From Sinotaia quadrata (Eukaryota > Mollusca > Gastropoda > Architaenioglossa > Viviparidae), in the NCBI GenBank assembly GCA_028829895.1, contig CM054181.1:35512259-35576258 (forward strand): DNA of 64,000 nt. The letters are read 5' to 3'. The number at the start of each line of letters is the position of its first letter. The first letter of the stretch is position 1. The notes under the pieces were generated by a model. That model worked only from the letters and a program-made list of their open reading frames with translations, was not told the origin of the DNA and ran no database searches. This document shows positions 26,801-38,415 of the stretch, piece after piece. Position numbers and translations under genes: made by a program.

Positions 26801-29555
26801 AAATAAACTAAATTTGTAGAAATAGATGAGAAAATGTAACTCACCAACACTGCAACCAATGACTGATATCTCCAGAATATAAGCAAAATTCATAATTGAA
26901 TCTATATTTCAGCACTAGAGTTTCTGCTCTATAGTTTGCACTGAATTGAATCATACGTACCAATGGCATGTGCAACATCACATTTAGTAAACATGTAATT
27001 GTATGTCATAACTTGTTTGCACCATTTCTGTCTAAACATAAATATGTCAGATTAACAAGTTATGACAACATTCATTATAAGAATGAAGCGGCTAAAACTA
27101 AGTGTTCTTACATGTGAACACAAGAATTATATTGTGGTTTATTTAAAAACAGAATTATGACTGTTGCCAATAGCAATGCAAAATATTTTAAACTCAAAAT
27201 TTAACTGCTCATAATCATAAGCATTTTGATGCAATATCATATTTTTATACATTTTTGTTTAGACAAATAGTGGTACCTTCCTCTCTCCCCAATTCCATAT
27301 CCCAGATGACTGTCACTTGTACAATTTGAATTACTTCTGAGTTACTATAATATTATACTCACCATTTTCAGATCATATTAAAACAATCCATTTTTAAATT
27401 TTAAAAATGCCTAAACAAATAAATAGTAATTTGTAGTTTTCAAAAGTAGCTTGTAAATTTAAATTATATGCAATTATAAGTGAATATGTGGAATCAGTTA
27501 CTAAATGAGAATCAGAATGAGAAAATAAAAAATTAGTTTTATGTGGATTATTAACAACATAATTATAGATAATTTTCTTTTAATGGCCTCTTCAATAATA
27601 ATTATAGCATCCCAAAATTTCAAGTATTTATGGATATAAAGTAAAGTTGTATTTATGGAAACTGAAATTGATTTAACTGCTCATTGTGCTAAGAAATCTC
27701 CCTTTCTTTCCAAGTCATTATTCATTCAGAAAACTGGGTGAGCTCGCAGTAGGAATAGCAAACTTCCATATCTTACAAAACAGCCAGTTATAAGTCGATA
27801 TTCATTTTGCCAATATATCTGTCAATGATTATATAAACAAATTACAAACATCAAAAACTTGCCCAAGATGATGATAGTACATCATACCATAGTATTAGTA
27901 ACACTAACAGTAAACAGTAATAGCCTAATGTTAAAAATAGAAGTTCACTACAGACCTAAATAAAATTAACAAAGCTTTGAAGAGTAGGTGTACTCAGTGA
28001 GTTAGTCAAATAGGACAATTTAATAAGATTACTAGTGAAAGTAGTTATTAATCAACCCTTTTAAACAATGCAAACAAAACCATTTTTTTTTATGTTCAGA
28101 CACCCTAGATTAGCTGTCAAATGTTTCTAAGATTTTCAAGTGATATTACCTTTTTCTTTAAATAATCAACAATGTCTATGAAAATTGAAATGCTTGCTAG
28201 AAAGACTATTAAATGTAATACTAATAGGAATACCATATGACATGTTTCCACTACAAATATATTATGCTGCAAAGAGACTGAAGAAAAAATATGTTAATGT
28301 TTTCAAACCAAGTATGACAGTAGAAAAATGTAGAATTAATAGATAATATACCAAGTGAAATTATATGACATACCTGTGCAAAATAACACTTGATCAAATA
28401 ACCACATAAATTTGTTTCATTCAATTCCAAGCGTGCTTGCACAGTTGCTTCTGGTGAGGAAAAATTTACTCTGGCACGACGAAAACTCTTCAAATAGTTG
28501 AATGTTACACTAGAATCATACTTCTTAAAAGCTGCTTCAAATTCCTCCTAAAACAAAAAGCAGTTAACAAAACAAAACAGTTCACAGTATAAAAATTAAC
28601 AAATCAACACACTACACTCAAATATTTTTTTTTAAATACCCAAAGAAGCAATTAAAATATTTTTGGATTAGTTATTTTAATTTTAAAATGTAAATGAAGA
28701 ATTCAGTTTAAAATTAGTATATTATACTTAATCACTTTTAAACCCTATTACTAATACTAGTAAATAAAGTATAATGCAGTCTGTTTTATACTTCAAAAAA
28801 GAAGAAATTTGTATTTAAAAGGGTTTTCTATCTTTTTGTAATGCTCCACAGATTTACAACTTTATGACCAATTAAAAATTTACTTTAAAATTATATTATT
28901 TATGATAATCAACAAGCATTTGTGATATTATAGGCCTATATTATTATATATTAATTTATTATTGAAATATGTATAAATACTTTATTGTAATTAAAATTAC
29001 TGATTATGTTGCATATTATTATAATATAAAATAAAACGTGTGTGTGCAACTATCGTCTTTTAAGAACATTTACCACTAAAAGTAAAATAGCTTATTTATT
29101 ATAATTAGTTGAATGCGCACATTCGTACGGCCAGCGTATGTCACTTGAGTGCAAGAAAAAAGGAAACATTAAAACACCTTTGACTAAAGTTGTTTTGATA
29201 AGCCGTTATTGAACGAACCTTTCATTTTTGTAATTAAACTTATACATCATATATTTCTCATAAAAAATGTTAGTAAACTGTTTTATAATATAATTAAAAT
29301 ATGTTTGTGCTCAGAGCGCATCATATTTGGTCAGTATCACTATCAATATCGTACTCATTGCAGAAAATATTCTCCATAAAAATTGGTTGTTCTTCAAATA
29401 ATAAAAAATATCCTTAAAATACATTTAAACAGCAATTTTAATAACTTTCAAGTTATTACCTTTACTGAAGTATCATCAAAAACGTTAGTGCCGAGATTTG
29501 TGACAATTAATGCGTCGGCTATTTCTGTCACATCATCCTGCTCGTCATCCGCCAT
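20893..29555 (-). CDS. RCAN: regulator of calcineurin (RCAN, calcipressin)
   Basis: RCAN proteins bind and modulate the phosphatase calcineurin. Four coding exons on the minus strand join in frame, all GT-AG: 29460-29555, 28374-28547, 24011-24173 and 20893-21020, giving 186 residues. The ATG at 29555 opens MADDEQDDVTEIADALIVTN. Residues 15-90 or so form the RRM-like domain (IVTNL, FEAAFKKYD, FKSFRRARVNF-like core, YLIKCYFAQ). The signature FLISPPSSPPVGW is at residues 109-121; in other species it is the phosphorylated SP repeat. PVINYELIEALSRL follows, then GIVVHVCEDPE. The calcineurin-binding KPSIVQT is at 174-180 (PKIIQT in vertebrates). The protein ends EYK, a few residues shorter than the vertebrate TPIHLS-type tail. 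Poly(A) signals are possible at 20303-20308 and 20242-20247. The frame is intact throughout. Confidence 0.95.
21021..24010 (-). other. RCAN intron 3 with transposon debris
   Basis: A 3-kb intron on the minus strand. It contains a hAT pseudogene in the opposite orientation (21998-23045), preceded by a short direct duplication: about 42 bp at 21860-21901, repeated at 21951-21992 with the core TTTGAGGAAATATTTTGAGA. The remaining DNA is AT-rich and unassigned. Confidence 0.8.
21998..23045 (+). pseudogene. ZBED5-like hAT transposase pseudogene
   Basis: Blocks in family order can be read across shifting frames: EIFDKVDRFFEA, then NVIGMCTDGAPAMFG, KSPHIIGTHFTIHRQALMVK and TMPDELKNVLNGVITAVNFN. Further on come ESYSEFETLLFHSNMRWLSK, LHCHEKLRVFKMKLELCHAK, FPQLYTFIDGNELNVNDNMF and FPDLQEFEKYYRF-like sequence. 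The C-terminal part has DFWIEMAQSYPNVAKSA, FATTYEC and VALAKIKPN, ending HPTH and a stop at 23043-23045. The TDGAP block carries a catalytic Asp region of hAT transposases. At least three frame breaks, near 22060, 22265 and 22440, make it non-functional. It has no introns and lies antisense to RCAN inside its intron. I saw no terminal repeats. Confidence 0.85.
24174..28373 (-). other. RCAN intron 2
   Basis: A 4.2-kb AT-rich intron with a mariner-type MITE at 25254-25467. No coding sequence or RNA gene is seen in the rest. Confidence 0.8.
25254..25467. mobile_element. 214-bp MITE, probably mariner type
   Basis: The ends are ATACCATATATACT and its exact reverse complement, a 14-bp perfect inverted repeat. 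If the target duplication is TA (25255-25256 and 25465-25466), the element proper starts CCATATATACT. The internal AAGTATAAGTCGAAACCTAA and GTATAAGTCGAAGGG sequences are typical of a widespread family of small mariner-like elements (CCATATATACTC...TATAAGTCGA). It has no coding capacity. Confidence 0.75.
28548..29459 (-). other. RCAN intron 1
   Basis: A 0.9-kb intron, minus strand, donor GTAATA and acceptor TTTTAG. The part near 29100-29350 has several CG dinucleotides, unlike the other introns, and may carry regulatory sequence. No specific site is claimed. Confidence 0.7.
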
Positions 29556-30150
29556 GTTTATGTTCTTCGACACAAACTCAGAAAAGAATCCAGTTCAACA
29601 AAATAAATTCCTATCTCAAAGTTTTGTGGCTACATTTTTATCAAAGAGGTGTCAATGTTCTGGACTACATTTGAAATGGAATATGATTATTTTGTAACGC
29701 TAACAATCGAGTTGCACGAACATAAACAAGCATCTGTAGTATCGAAAAGCTGCTAATGCTGTAAAACGGGGAGACAACGCCGACGACAATTTAAAAATAA
29801 AAAAATATAATAATGGTATTAAGAAAATTAATTCGTTTTCACAATTATCAGAAGTATAATTTACTTTAATTTTGCTTGGAAAAAAAATCAAGATTATTCA
29901 AATGAGCGTTGTTTTACACCTTTTTCGATAATCCTAAATTACATTTGTTAGAAAATTGCGTTCGTTTAAAAAAAATTCAGCTTGCCTAACCATCTTCATC
30001 TACAGTTCTACACCCACACCAGCTTCATCCGCTCACCATTCGTTCTCCAATAATTAGCTAGCAATAAACAGCAGCGTATATTTATTACATGATGTTTTAT
30101 TGCATGATCACTGTTACCTTTAATATAGATACTTGGCAGTATTTCTAACT
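29556..30150 (-). other. RCAN: RCAN upstream region
   Basis: DNA just 5' of the RCAN ATG. It is richer in CG near 29690-29800 and should hold the 5'UTR and promoter. I see no TATA box at a usual distance and do not assign a start site. Confidence 0.4.
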
Positions 30151-30222
30151 GTGACAAACGCCACCCTAGTTATTGGTTATTATTATTATTATTTCTTAAC
30201 TAATTATAAATGATGATAATCC
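30151..30222. repeat. TGTGAC...CGCCACCCTAGTTATT repeat, copy 1
   Basis: The core starts GTGACAAACGCCACCCTAGT, then a TTATTATTATTA run and TTAACTAATTA. It recurs at 33956-34030. The same sharp left border (TGTGAC) in both places suggests the end of a mobile element, perhaps an LTR, but no second end was found. Confidence 0.5.
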
Positions 30223-30225
30223 TAA

Positions 30226-30490
30226 TTTATGTTATTAATAATTCTCCAGAAAACACCAATCGTCTCTCTCACTTGGCGGATATGCGGGTGCTGCAAACGT
30301 TTTCTCCCTTTCACAGCATTTAAAGACAAACATTTACTGTCACACAATATTTCCCTAGGTGGAAAACTTCTTACTCAAGGAGAAGATAAACCCATTTGTA
30401 ATCTCTATTTAGCGAGCCCCCATCCACACACTATCTCTCCAACATATGGTTATCAATATGTGTAAGAAGGTCAATAAATTTAACAAAAAA
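30226..30490. repeat. dispersed repeat, copy A
   Basis: About 260 bp starting TTATGTTATTAATAATTCTC and ending near AAGAAGGTCAATAAATTTAA. It matches the segment at 50003-50262 at roughly 85% by eye, in the same orientation. Weaker similarity continues to the TACATAACCTT motif near 30710 and 50482. It is part of an unnamed mobile element. Copy B borders a hAT/BED fragment, so it may be the 5' region of that element. Confidence 0.75.
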
Positions 30491-32360
30491 TTATTAAATC
30501 AACAATCAAATATATATATGTAACAAATATAATGAAAAGATTATTTGACATCAATATTTCCATGAAACCATGTTTGAATAATTTCAATGATATACATTCT
30601 TATATCCTAACAACATAATTCAGCAGGTTAGTGTCAATATAAATCACAGGATTGTTCTTATCAGAGAACAGAAATAAAGTTACAGAGAGAAAAGTGATAA
30701 CAGCTTGTACATAACCTTGTCAACAACGATGCTACAATAGTCTTTCACATGCTGTAGAATGTCCCAAGAAGTGCTGTTCTCTCTCTCTTGACTAATCTGG
30801 GCACTCCTTCACTGTATTAGTTCCCTCAAGCATAACAACAATATAGCAATTTCCAGTAATTTCCTTATAGCAGAAATTCCACAATGTAGTCGAGCATAAT
30901 TCATTAACAGAGTGCATGTATTCTTATGCTTACACACTGGGATAGACGGATAGAAACTTCTTGAACCTACCAAGATCATAACAGTTTATAAATCAATAAA
31001 CCAGGAACCAGAAAGAAAATCCTGAAATTTCAGCAATCTCCAAAATTCTAGAAAGGCTACTTTTTATCCTGTAAAATATAATCAGGGAACAATGCTAAGT
31101 TTTCAAGTTTGTCATCTCTAACTCAATTCTTTCTTACAAACAAGACTTAACTTACAGTTTCCTGCAACACTATTAATTTTATTAGCCCAATAAATGCATA
31201 CAGTTTAACATTTGTGAACATGTTCACTAGAAACAAAGGCAAGTGTTTAACATACTACATACAAGCATCATAATTCACAATTGTTAAATTAATAATCTAC
31301 TCAATACATCTCTACATAAAACGCAAGTATAAATAATATATTAATAGCAAAACGTACAAAACATTTCTATGTTTCGTTCAATCAATCAGGTAACTCACCA
31401 TTAAGCTAAGGGCCGCCTTTAATGACCTGACTTAAACCACACCAAATTCAAATTGATTAGAGAATAGAATTATTTCAGCAGTTAAACTTTTATCTCAGCC
31501 CATTGGATGGTCTCATTCTTGTAAATCTTAACAATTGGATAATGCAGACTACTCATCCACATAAGACTGGTTTAGATTATATAAGCAAGTGTTAGCACTA
31601 TACTCAAACTCACTTCTCTCATCAGCTCTCGTATTGACTTTCTTAGTATATGCACTCACCATTCCTAATACTTTCCCTTGTCATCAGCACTCTCATTCAC
31701 TTTCTCCCTCAAAACACTCGCATTCACTGCTATTACTAACTTTTCTCATTAGCAGTTTCACGGATTTTTTACATTTGTAACACATGCATTCACTGTGACT
31801 AACTCATACCTCAAATTAGTATTGTTACCAACTATTACACTCTATTGCTAATGATTCACCACCACCACCACTATCACAACCCATGTGCTATGCTACTGTG
31901 TGATGTTATAGTTACCTGTTAAGGTTTGTCACATGGCTGTTGATAGCTCTTGTTTGTCTCCATGATACTTACTGAATTACCACATGGGCAAGTTAAAATT
32001 CGGCCTGGGGAGTACATTATGACTTTCAAAAATTGCCATCTTAGTCCCATGAATGGCTGCCACTTCTAGCACTTTTTAGTGGCACAGAGTGGTTTGATAA
32101 ATACCAAGGCAAGTGGTAAACAGTTACACCACTTACGAAAATAACACTATGGATCTACTTGTATCGGCATTTCTATCAATGAATCTGGAATGAACAACCA
32201 CACAAGATGACTTACATCCTAATGACAGTTTTTGTCGTATTGTTCGGATTTGGACTGATTTTGTTTCAATCACATTTATAGCTGATGAATTCTTAGGGCC
32301 AAACCTGGCAACATATCCTGTTATTGCAAATATTGTGTGGCAGAGTAAATTTACCTATTC
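30491..32360. other. intergenic DNA, nothing firmly assigned
   Basis: Between copy A of the dispersed repeat and the promoter region. It is moderately AT-rich, with a CTCACTCTCATTCACTT-like pyrimidine-rich patch at 31600-31750. No gene is recognised. Confidence 0.4.
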
Positions 32361-32398
32361 CAATTAAAAAATTTAATTGTTATATAATTTTTTAATTG
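32361..32398. repeat. AT-rich hairpin
   Basis: CAATTAAAAAATT at 32361-32373 is the exact reverse complement of 32386-32398, a 13-bp stem with a 12-nt loop. GTCCGGCCAG follows directly. It may be the end of a small element or a structured site. Confidence 0.6.
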
Positions 32399-32739
32399 TC
32401 CGGCCAGTCCGGGTGATCCAGCCTAGAGGAGCTTGGCTTAAATTAACTGAAGATACAGGAAGATAGCCTAAATATAAGTGAGAGGGTGGCACTTACAATA
32501 TCTTATGCTAAATTTAAGTTTCTTTGTATGAAAATAAACATATTATACCCATGTACCTCTTGTTTAAACCATTATGACGGCGATGTTAGACCGTCCAATG
32601 GGTTATTATTGCCACCATATAGTTTTATTAGAGCTCAGTGGCAGAGTACGCAACACAAGAGGTATAAATGTCCGGCCTGAATGCTTAATAAATATCTTCT
32701 ACAAAGGCTGTTATCTATAGATAAATGTATTGGGTGCAC

Positions 32740-33399
32740 ATAAAAGTCGCAGGAAGCCAAGTTCAGTGAAGTTTTCGTGAGCAGTGAGCTCAGTGGGTCA
32801 GTTGGTTTCGAGCGGTCTAAATTCCGGCACGTCTGACCTTAATTGTGGATAGCAACTGCTGTCTGTGTCAGCAGCTACACGGCCACGTGTGTGCTCAGAT
32901 ACACGTCTGCGCCATTGTCCTATCAGCAATGTTCTCTAGGCGGAAGGTGTATTGCTGAAGTAGCAGAGATCACGTAGCACACTGGAATTGAAAACTTTGG
33001 CGCTAGTAGGCTATGCAGTTGCTTCACAAACGGTCCCTAGCGTCGCTTCTGTTCTACATGATGCCACGGTTCAGGAGTGCGCGTCACGATCGAATATTAT
33101 TAGAGTAATAGTTCTGCTGACTTTGCTACTTGCTTCCGTTATCACCGAATGTTTTCAACTCTAGAATGATGTCGTAGAATTGTTAATACCGATACGTCTG
33201 ATCGTTTTGATGCACGGTCAGTCTTGTGGTTTCCAAGTGATTTGCTTCCAACATTACAACAAAAGAGTGAGGGTGTTCTAACATCACCCCCCCTCCAGTG
33301 TTGTTTTGCATCTCTCAATAGGCGTTAGATTTGCCGGCATTTCTGCATCCCCAAACACAGGAATTTTACACAAGACCTTAAGAAGAATCACTTCAGGTA
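32740..33399 (+). promoter_or_regulatory. probable promoter and untranslated first exon
   Basis: A TATA-like ATAAAAG at 32740-32746 is followed about 25 bases later by an initiator-like TTCAGTG with the A at 32765. From there to 33399 the DNA is markedly richer in G+C and CG dinucleotides than its surroundings. It has no long open frame and ends TCACTTCAG at a strong donor, GTAAGA (33400). This fits a 5'UTR exon read rightwards. The next confident plus-strand gene has an acceptor before its start codon at 51647, so this exon may belong to it, with the retrotransposon inside the intron. The link is inference. Confidence 0.4.
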
Positions 33400-33699
33400 A
33401 GATTTATACACTTTCTGACATTTGGTATTACAGACGTCATGCTAATTAATTAATTTATTTATACGATTTATTTCGCATTTTGCAGTAGCGGCTGATGAAA
33501 AAAAAACGTAGGACATTTCCCACTAATATATTTCATCTAAAATTAAAAAATACAATAATATATTTGTGAATTTTAAAATTTTTATATGACAATAGAGTAT
33601 GAAATTTCGCAATTCATAAACTCAGCAATCATTAAATTTATCAGAAGCATTTACATTCATAATGGCGACTGAGCAATTTTACGTCAAGGAATTAAAATA

Positions 33700-33935
33700 A
33701 ATTTCACACACGAATTACATTAAGGTCCTTAAAATACCAATTGCCAATCAATAAAGATAAATTCCATTATTGAATGACGTTATTTACAGTAAAATGTCAA
33801 TTATCAATCATTAGAGATAAATATGTCACACATGAATTATGTTATCTACAGTAGAATGCCAATTACCAATCATTAAAGATAAATATTTCGCACACGAATT
33901 ATGTTATCTGCAATAGAATGCCAATAAATATCTAA
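33700..33935. repeat. 62-bp degenerate tandem repeat
   Basis: About three and a half copies of a unit containing GAATGCCAATTACCAATCAT, AAAGATAAATAT and CACACGAATTATGTTATCT. The motif GAATGCC occurs at 33854 and 33916, giving the 62-bp period. Confidence 0.7.
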
Positions 33936-33955
33936 GCTATTTCAATTCAAATAGT

Positions 33956-34030
33956 GTGACACAACGCCACCCTAGTTATTCATTATGATTATTATTATTA
34001 ATAATCATCCGTAACTAATTACTAATTACG
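33956..34030. repeat. TGTGAC...CGCCACCCTAGTTATT repeat, copy 2
   Basis: GTGACACAACGCCACCCTAG followed by a TTATTATTA run and GTAACTAATTA. It is the same orientation and left border as 30151-30222. The less AT-rich DNA that follows, to about 34950, is unassigned. Confidence 0.5.
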
Positions 34031-35145
34031 ATTGGTGGCTAATGAAAATTATTACACAAAAACCGGCTTCTTAGTGAGTTTTTCTTATGATAATATAAAA
34101 ATATGTAAAAATCGTTTTCACTTACACAGTGTTTAAGTGATGGAATGAACCGGTGACGTCACTTGACATGCATACTGTGAGACAAATTGCGTTCAAACTC
34201 CACTATGTCAAATTTTACTTAATTTTCAACATAAAGGTATCCCACACCACCACCCGCACTCTCCAAATTTCGCCACACTGCATTGCAAATACAAGGTGTA
34301 GATTTACTTTCAAGTTTCTTTTTATTAAACAAATTAACCGAAACACGGTCCTAGAAAACCAAGCAAGCCTTCAAACTACCGAGCTTTGTTCTGTTTCATT
34401 CAGTCCGTGCGTGTCTCGTGTAAGTCTCGTGCACCTTCATTCCATAGTATCATCGAAATTATACGTATTGTTTAGCTGCCCTTTCGCTTCATTCATATAG
34501 TGTGTTATACTTTTGTAAAATCGCCACAACAGTTATTTGCTAAACTGTCAAATAGGCATCAGTTTAATATCTGCCAGGGTACAAGATTAAAGCTAATCAG
34601 TAATACACCTCCAACTCCATCGTAGTGATTTGTGCAGCTACTGGTGATCGATTAGACTTTGAACGCAGCTAAACAAAGTACTTTCAGTCCATAATTAAAT
34701 GTGTACTCTGTCCATATATCCATTTAAAACATACGTTTTAAAATTAACATAGATACCAAGATCTATGCTCTAAAAATAGGCAACTGCAATCATTCACACA
34801 GTGAAATCTGGCCAGTACTATTCACCTTCTTCACGGATAAAGTGATTGCTCTACATCAGTTAACTTTTCTTGAATGATGGAACAGAATGAATTCGATATC
34901 GCTATTGCGTGTTGCCATTGCGAAAAGCTCTTGTCACCAGTTCTCAAATCCGACCACTGTCAATACTATATTTAGTTTGATATAGGTCAATGTTAAGGCT
35001 ATCCTTGGGGATTTTCTTTAAAGGGAGGTAAATGTTCATATTTTATAGATTAACTCAGTATCTAACTACTTTAAGATACGTTTTAAGGTATGTAAATATA
35101 CAATGTGACTCGTTTACTACAATTTAATTACAATTTACAAATATT

Positions 35146-35246
35146 AGCTTTCGAAGTGTATGAAGAAGTTCCGTCAATTCGTTTGCGTCCACAAACAATG
35201 AACGATCGGTCGAGTTTCTTAATGGCCCAAGGTTTTCAGTTTAAAG
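35146..35246 (+). CDS. weak candidate coding exon, product not recognised
   Basis: After a possible acceptor (TATTAG, with a poor pyrimidine tract) an open frame reads AFEVYEEVPSIRLRPQTMND, then RSSFLMAQGFQFK. It ends in a good donor, G|GTACGT, at 35246. The peptide has protein-like composition and the GC content rises locally. An ATG at 35197 lies in the same frame. No family is recognised and no partner exon was found. It could be a transposon fragment or chance. Confidence 0.28.
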
Positions 35247-35678
35247 GTACGTATTTTTTTCAGTACAGAAATAACTAGCACTCTAGCATATTGTACTTTA
35301 CGAGACGGCAGAAACATTTACAGCAATACATGAAGTATAGAGATTTAAAACAAGGATGATATGCTAGTAATATACTTATAACTGTTACGTCTTAAAACAT
35401 TTTCTCTACATTTTATTTTAAATGAATACAGACAGTGGCGTAATTATTGTCCTTGCAGTGCTTGGAGGAGCCCAATATTTGTTACTTTACACAAAAAAAT
35501 TGTAGCTGATTTGCTCTCGAGCGAGTGCGCGCATGCGTGTGTATATATGTGAACTGTCTTTTTACTACATACTTCATTGTACAAATTATGCATTAATACT
35601 CATATCCGGTGTACAGCCTTTATCATTTACTTTTATTTTCCTTAAAAGTTATGTTACATGGGTGTGTATATGTATAAA

Positions 35679-35714
35679 TGTGTGTGTGTGCGTGCGCGCG
35701 CGCGCGCGTGTGTA
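35679..35714. repeat. (GT)n(GC)n microsatellite
   Basis: An alternating purine-pyrimidine run of TG then CG dinucleotides, a sequence type that forms Z-DNA easily. Confidence 0.85.
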
Positions 35715-36342
35715 TGAGTAAAAAGTCTTGTCTTTTTTACTGCGCACTTCAGACTCACTTCTGTTATAATCTTGCTCTGTGGTTTTATTTAAAAAAAAAA
35801 AAGTTCTTATCTTCATTGATTTTCATCGTTCATTAAATGACGTTATTTAAATGAAATTTAAAATTAAAGTTTATTGTGAAAAGACTGGTGACAATTACAC
35901 GACACCAATGACACTGTTTTGCCTACTTTTTATCCCCATTTTGCGACTGGCACGTCCGATTTCAGTGCAATATTCAAACAGTAACCGTGGTTTCCTGTAT
36001 AACTGTATTATTAGCTATTCCCAAATAAACCAACGATTCTATAAACAGTACAGTTTTAAAAATAATTACTTCCCGAAGTCTGTGTGTAAACGATTAGTTC
36101 TGAGCAATGGTTCATCGCTCTCTTATTACTGTACTACTGCTAGCGTGTTTATTTCGTATTTATCATAGTTTTCCGAGTGCGCTTTTTAAAGCTATTCTCT
36201 TCTTATGTCTTAATTTAAACTAGATTTGAAGTTATTTAATCACGTTTAATTTTTGAGTCAGTTTTATTTCTGTTTTTACTGTTTGTTTTTAATTTGGTAT
36301 TGTTATTCTTAAATGTATTATTTACTCAGGATCAAATCGAGG

Positions 36343-36345
36343 ACA

Positions 36346-36384
<39 letters not shown>

Positions 36385-36406
36385 GCGCGCGCACGCACAC
36401 ACACAC
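36343..36406. repeat. (AC)n(GC)n(AC)n microsatellite
   Basis: A run of CA dinucleotides with a CGCGCGCGC core near 36382. It is a mirror-like counterpart of the TG/CG run 650 bp to the left. Confidence 0.85.
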
Positions 36407-37373
36407 TGTCCCAGACTAAAAACAGACAAGTAACACGAGCACTCGACAACTTCCGTAAAAGATCCACACGTCACGATGACCTTACACAGCAAGTACAGTA
36501 TTGGAGTGATACGATGGGTTTTTTTTTGTTTTGTTTATTAAAAAAAAAAAAATACAGCTGACATCTGGGGGATTGTATCAGGTCAGTAAAAGACTGCTAG
36601 AATCGTTGACAGCACAAATGAAAAAGTAAGGAGAAAGAAATAAGGCTGGTTTGTTCTGAATTGCATGAATCTGTGCTACTTGATAATGTTTGTGCTGAAG
36701 GTCGTGTGCGAGTTCACTGCATGACCCAAGGTAACTAAGTTAACTGATTGTGTGCGCATGTAAATTACACAGGCATAATGCACGTAGCGAAATGGACTTT
36801 GCACTTCTGCACATATTTCAAAGACTGTCTAATGCACTAGTGCGTTTAATACTTTAGGGATAATACGTGGAGTTAACTAATGCTGGAAAGAGGTAAGTTA
36901 GCAACTTTGGCAACTATGTTAGACATTACTCCTCCAGTCATTTTTAAGAGCATCGCTGTTTTCTGTACATACATAGGCTTGTGGATGAAAATAATATTTA
37001 AGAATTGAAAATAGCCAACACCGTTTCATTGTGTTGGGCGAATAGTAAGATTATGCTTATATATAGTTCATTGAAAGATTTTTAAAAATTAACTTTTAGT
37101 AATAATCTTATGCCTAAAGGGAGAAGGTAAGACCTAAATGGACACATGTAAATCTGAATAAATAATCAAAATAGGCCTAAATATTTTTGTTTATGTATGA
37201 GTTTTAGTCCACTGATAATTTCATGTCAATGATCATCAGTTATAATAAAGTATAATACATGTGGTTCTGTCATTTAGATGAAATTCAATTTTTTCCCCAA
37301 CTAAGGATCACTTTTATCAAGTTATGTACGAGTTATAATACTAATTAGGCCTATAATTATTACAAATATGAGT

Positions 37374-37404
37374 AACACACACACACACACACACATATAT
37401 ATAG
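37374..37404. repeat. (AC)n(AT)n microsatellite
   Basis: A short pure CA run passing into TATATATA. Confidence 0.8.
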
Positions 37405-37500
37405 ATAACAGGATACATTTTAAAAAATCTTTAGAAATAAATATAACCGAAATTTTTTTCTTACAGTGTCTCAAGATGTAACTGTACTAAAATTTTCGAA

Positions 37501-37511
37501 TGTGTGCGTGC

Positions 37512-37566
<55 letters not shown>
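37501..37566. repeat. (TG)n microsatellite
   Basis: About 66 bp of nearly pure TG dinucleotides, with CG interruptions at its left end. Confidence 0.9.
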
Positions 37567-37568
<2 letters not shown>

Positions 37569-38019
37569 AAAATATACAAACTTATTTATTTGTTCTGTGT
37601 ACCATACTTTCATTTATATAAAAGAGATGCATTATTCACAATATGACGTATGGATGACTAAATGCAGTTATAGGGATTATTATCACGTGCTGTAGTCAAT
37701 TCTTATGCGTCTCACCAAATTTGTACAAACCAAGCCAAAAACTGAGGTAGGTGCTTGCACACCAGATAAACAATAGATCTCTAGAAGTCTCGTCCCCAGT
37801 CACATTTTATTATGCCTAGACAGTTGCTTCCTAATAATTTATAGGACAACATTGTCTTTTCTTATTTTAAAGTTATAGTCTCCAGTCCCCACAGTAATAA
37901 TCACTTAAATAACGCATAACATTTATCATTCACACAGCTTTCGTGGAAAACTTAACTATAATAACAGTCCTGTTACCAGAAGATGTAGTAGTTCATCTAA
38001 AACTAGTAGTTCGCGTTCT

Positions 38020-38415
38020 AAGAGTATTTCGCTCCACACTTTGAGTAGTTTGCATCGCACTGAAATTGAGTAGTTTGTCCCACACTAAAATAAAGTAGTT
38101 CGTCAGACAGTGAGATAAAGTAGTTCGTCACACAGTGAGATAAAGTAGTTCATTAGAGAGTGAGATAAAGTAGTTCGTCAGACAGTGAGATAAAGTAGTT
38201 CTTCCACACTAAAATAAAGTAGTTCGTCAGACAGTGAGATAAAGTAGTTCGTCAGACAGTGAGATAAAGTAGTTCATTAGAGAGTGAGATAAAGTAGTTC
38301 GTCAGACAGTGAGATAAAGTAGTTCTTCCAACACTAAGATAGAGTAGTTCCTCCAACACTAAGATAGAGTAGTTCCTCCCATACTAATTTGGAGTAGTTC
38401 GCTCCATGCTAAGAT
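38020..38415. repeat. 25-bp minisatellite with higher-order structure
   Basis: About 15 copies of a unit close to GAGATAAAGTAGTTCGTCAG followed by ACAGT. Variants (GTCAGACAGT, ATTAGAGAGT, TTCCACACTAA) recur in the same order in two blocks, from about 38104 and about 38223. This shows that multi-unit segments were duplicated together. Confidence 0.85.

Noticed and set aside
32630..32690. tRNA-like AGCTCAGTGGCAGAGTACGC followed by GGTATAAATGTCC
   Set aside because: The first part resembles a tRNA A-box, but the B-box is poor and no cloverleaf arms pair. At most it is an old tRNA-derived SINE head.
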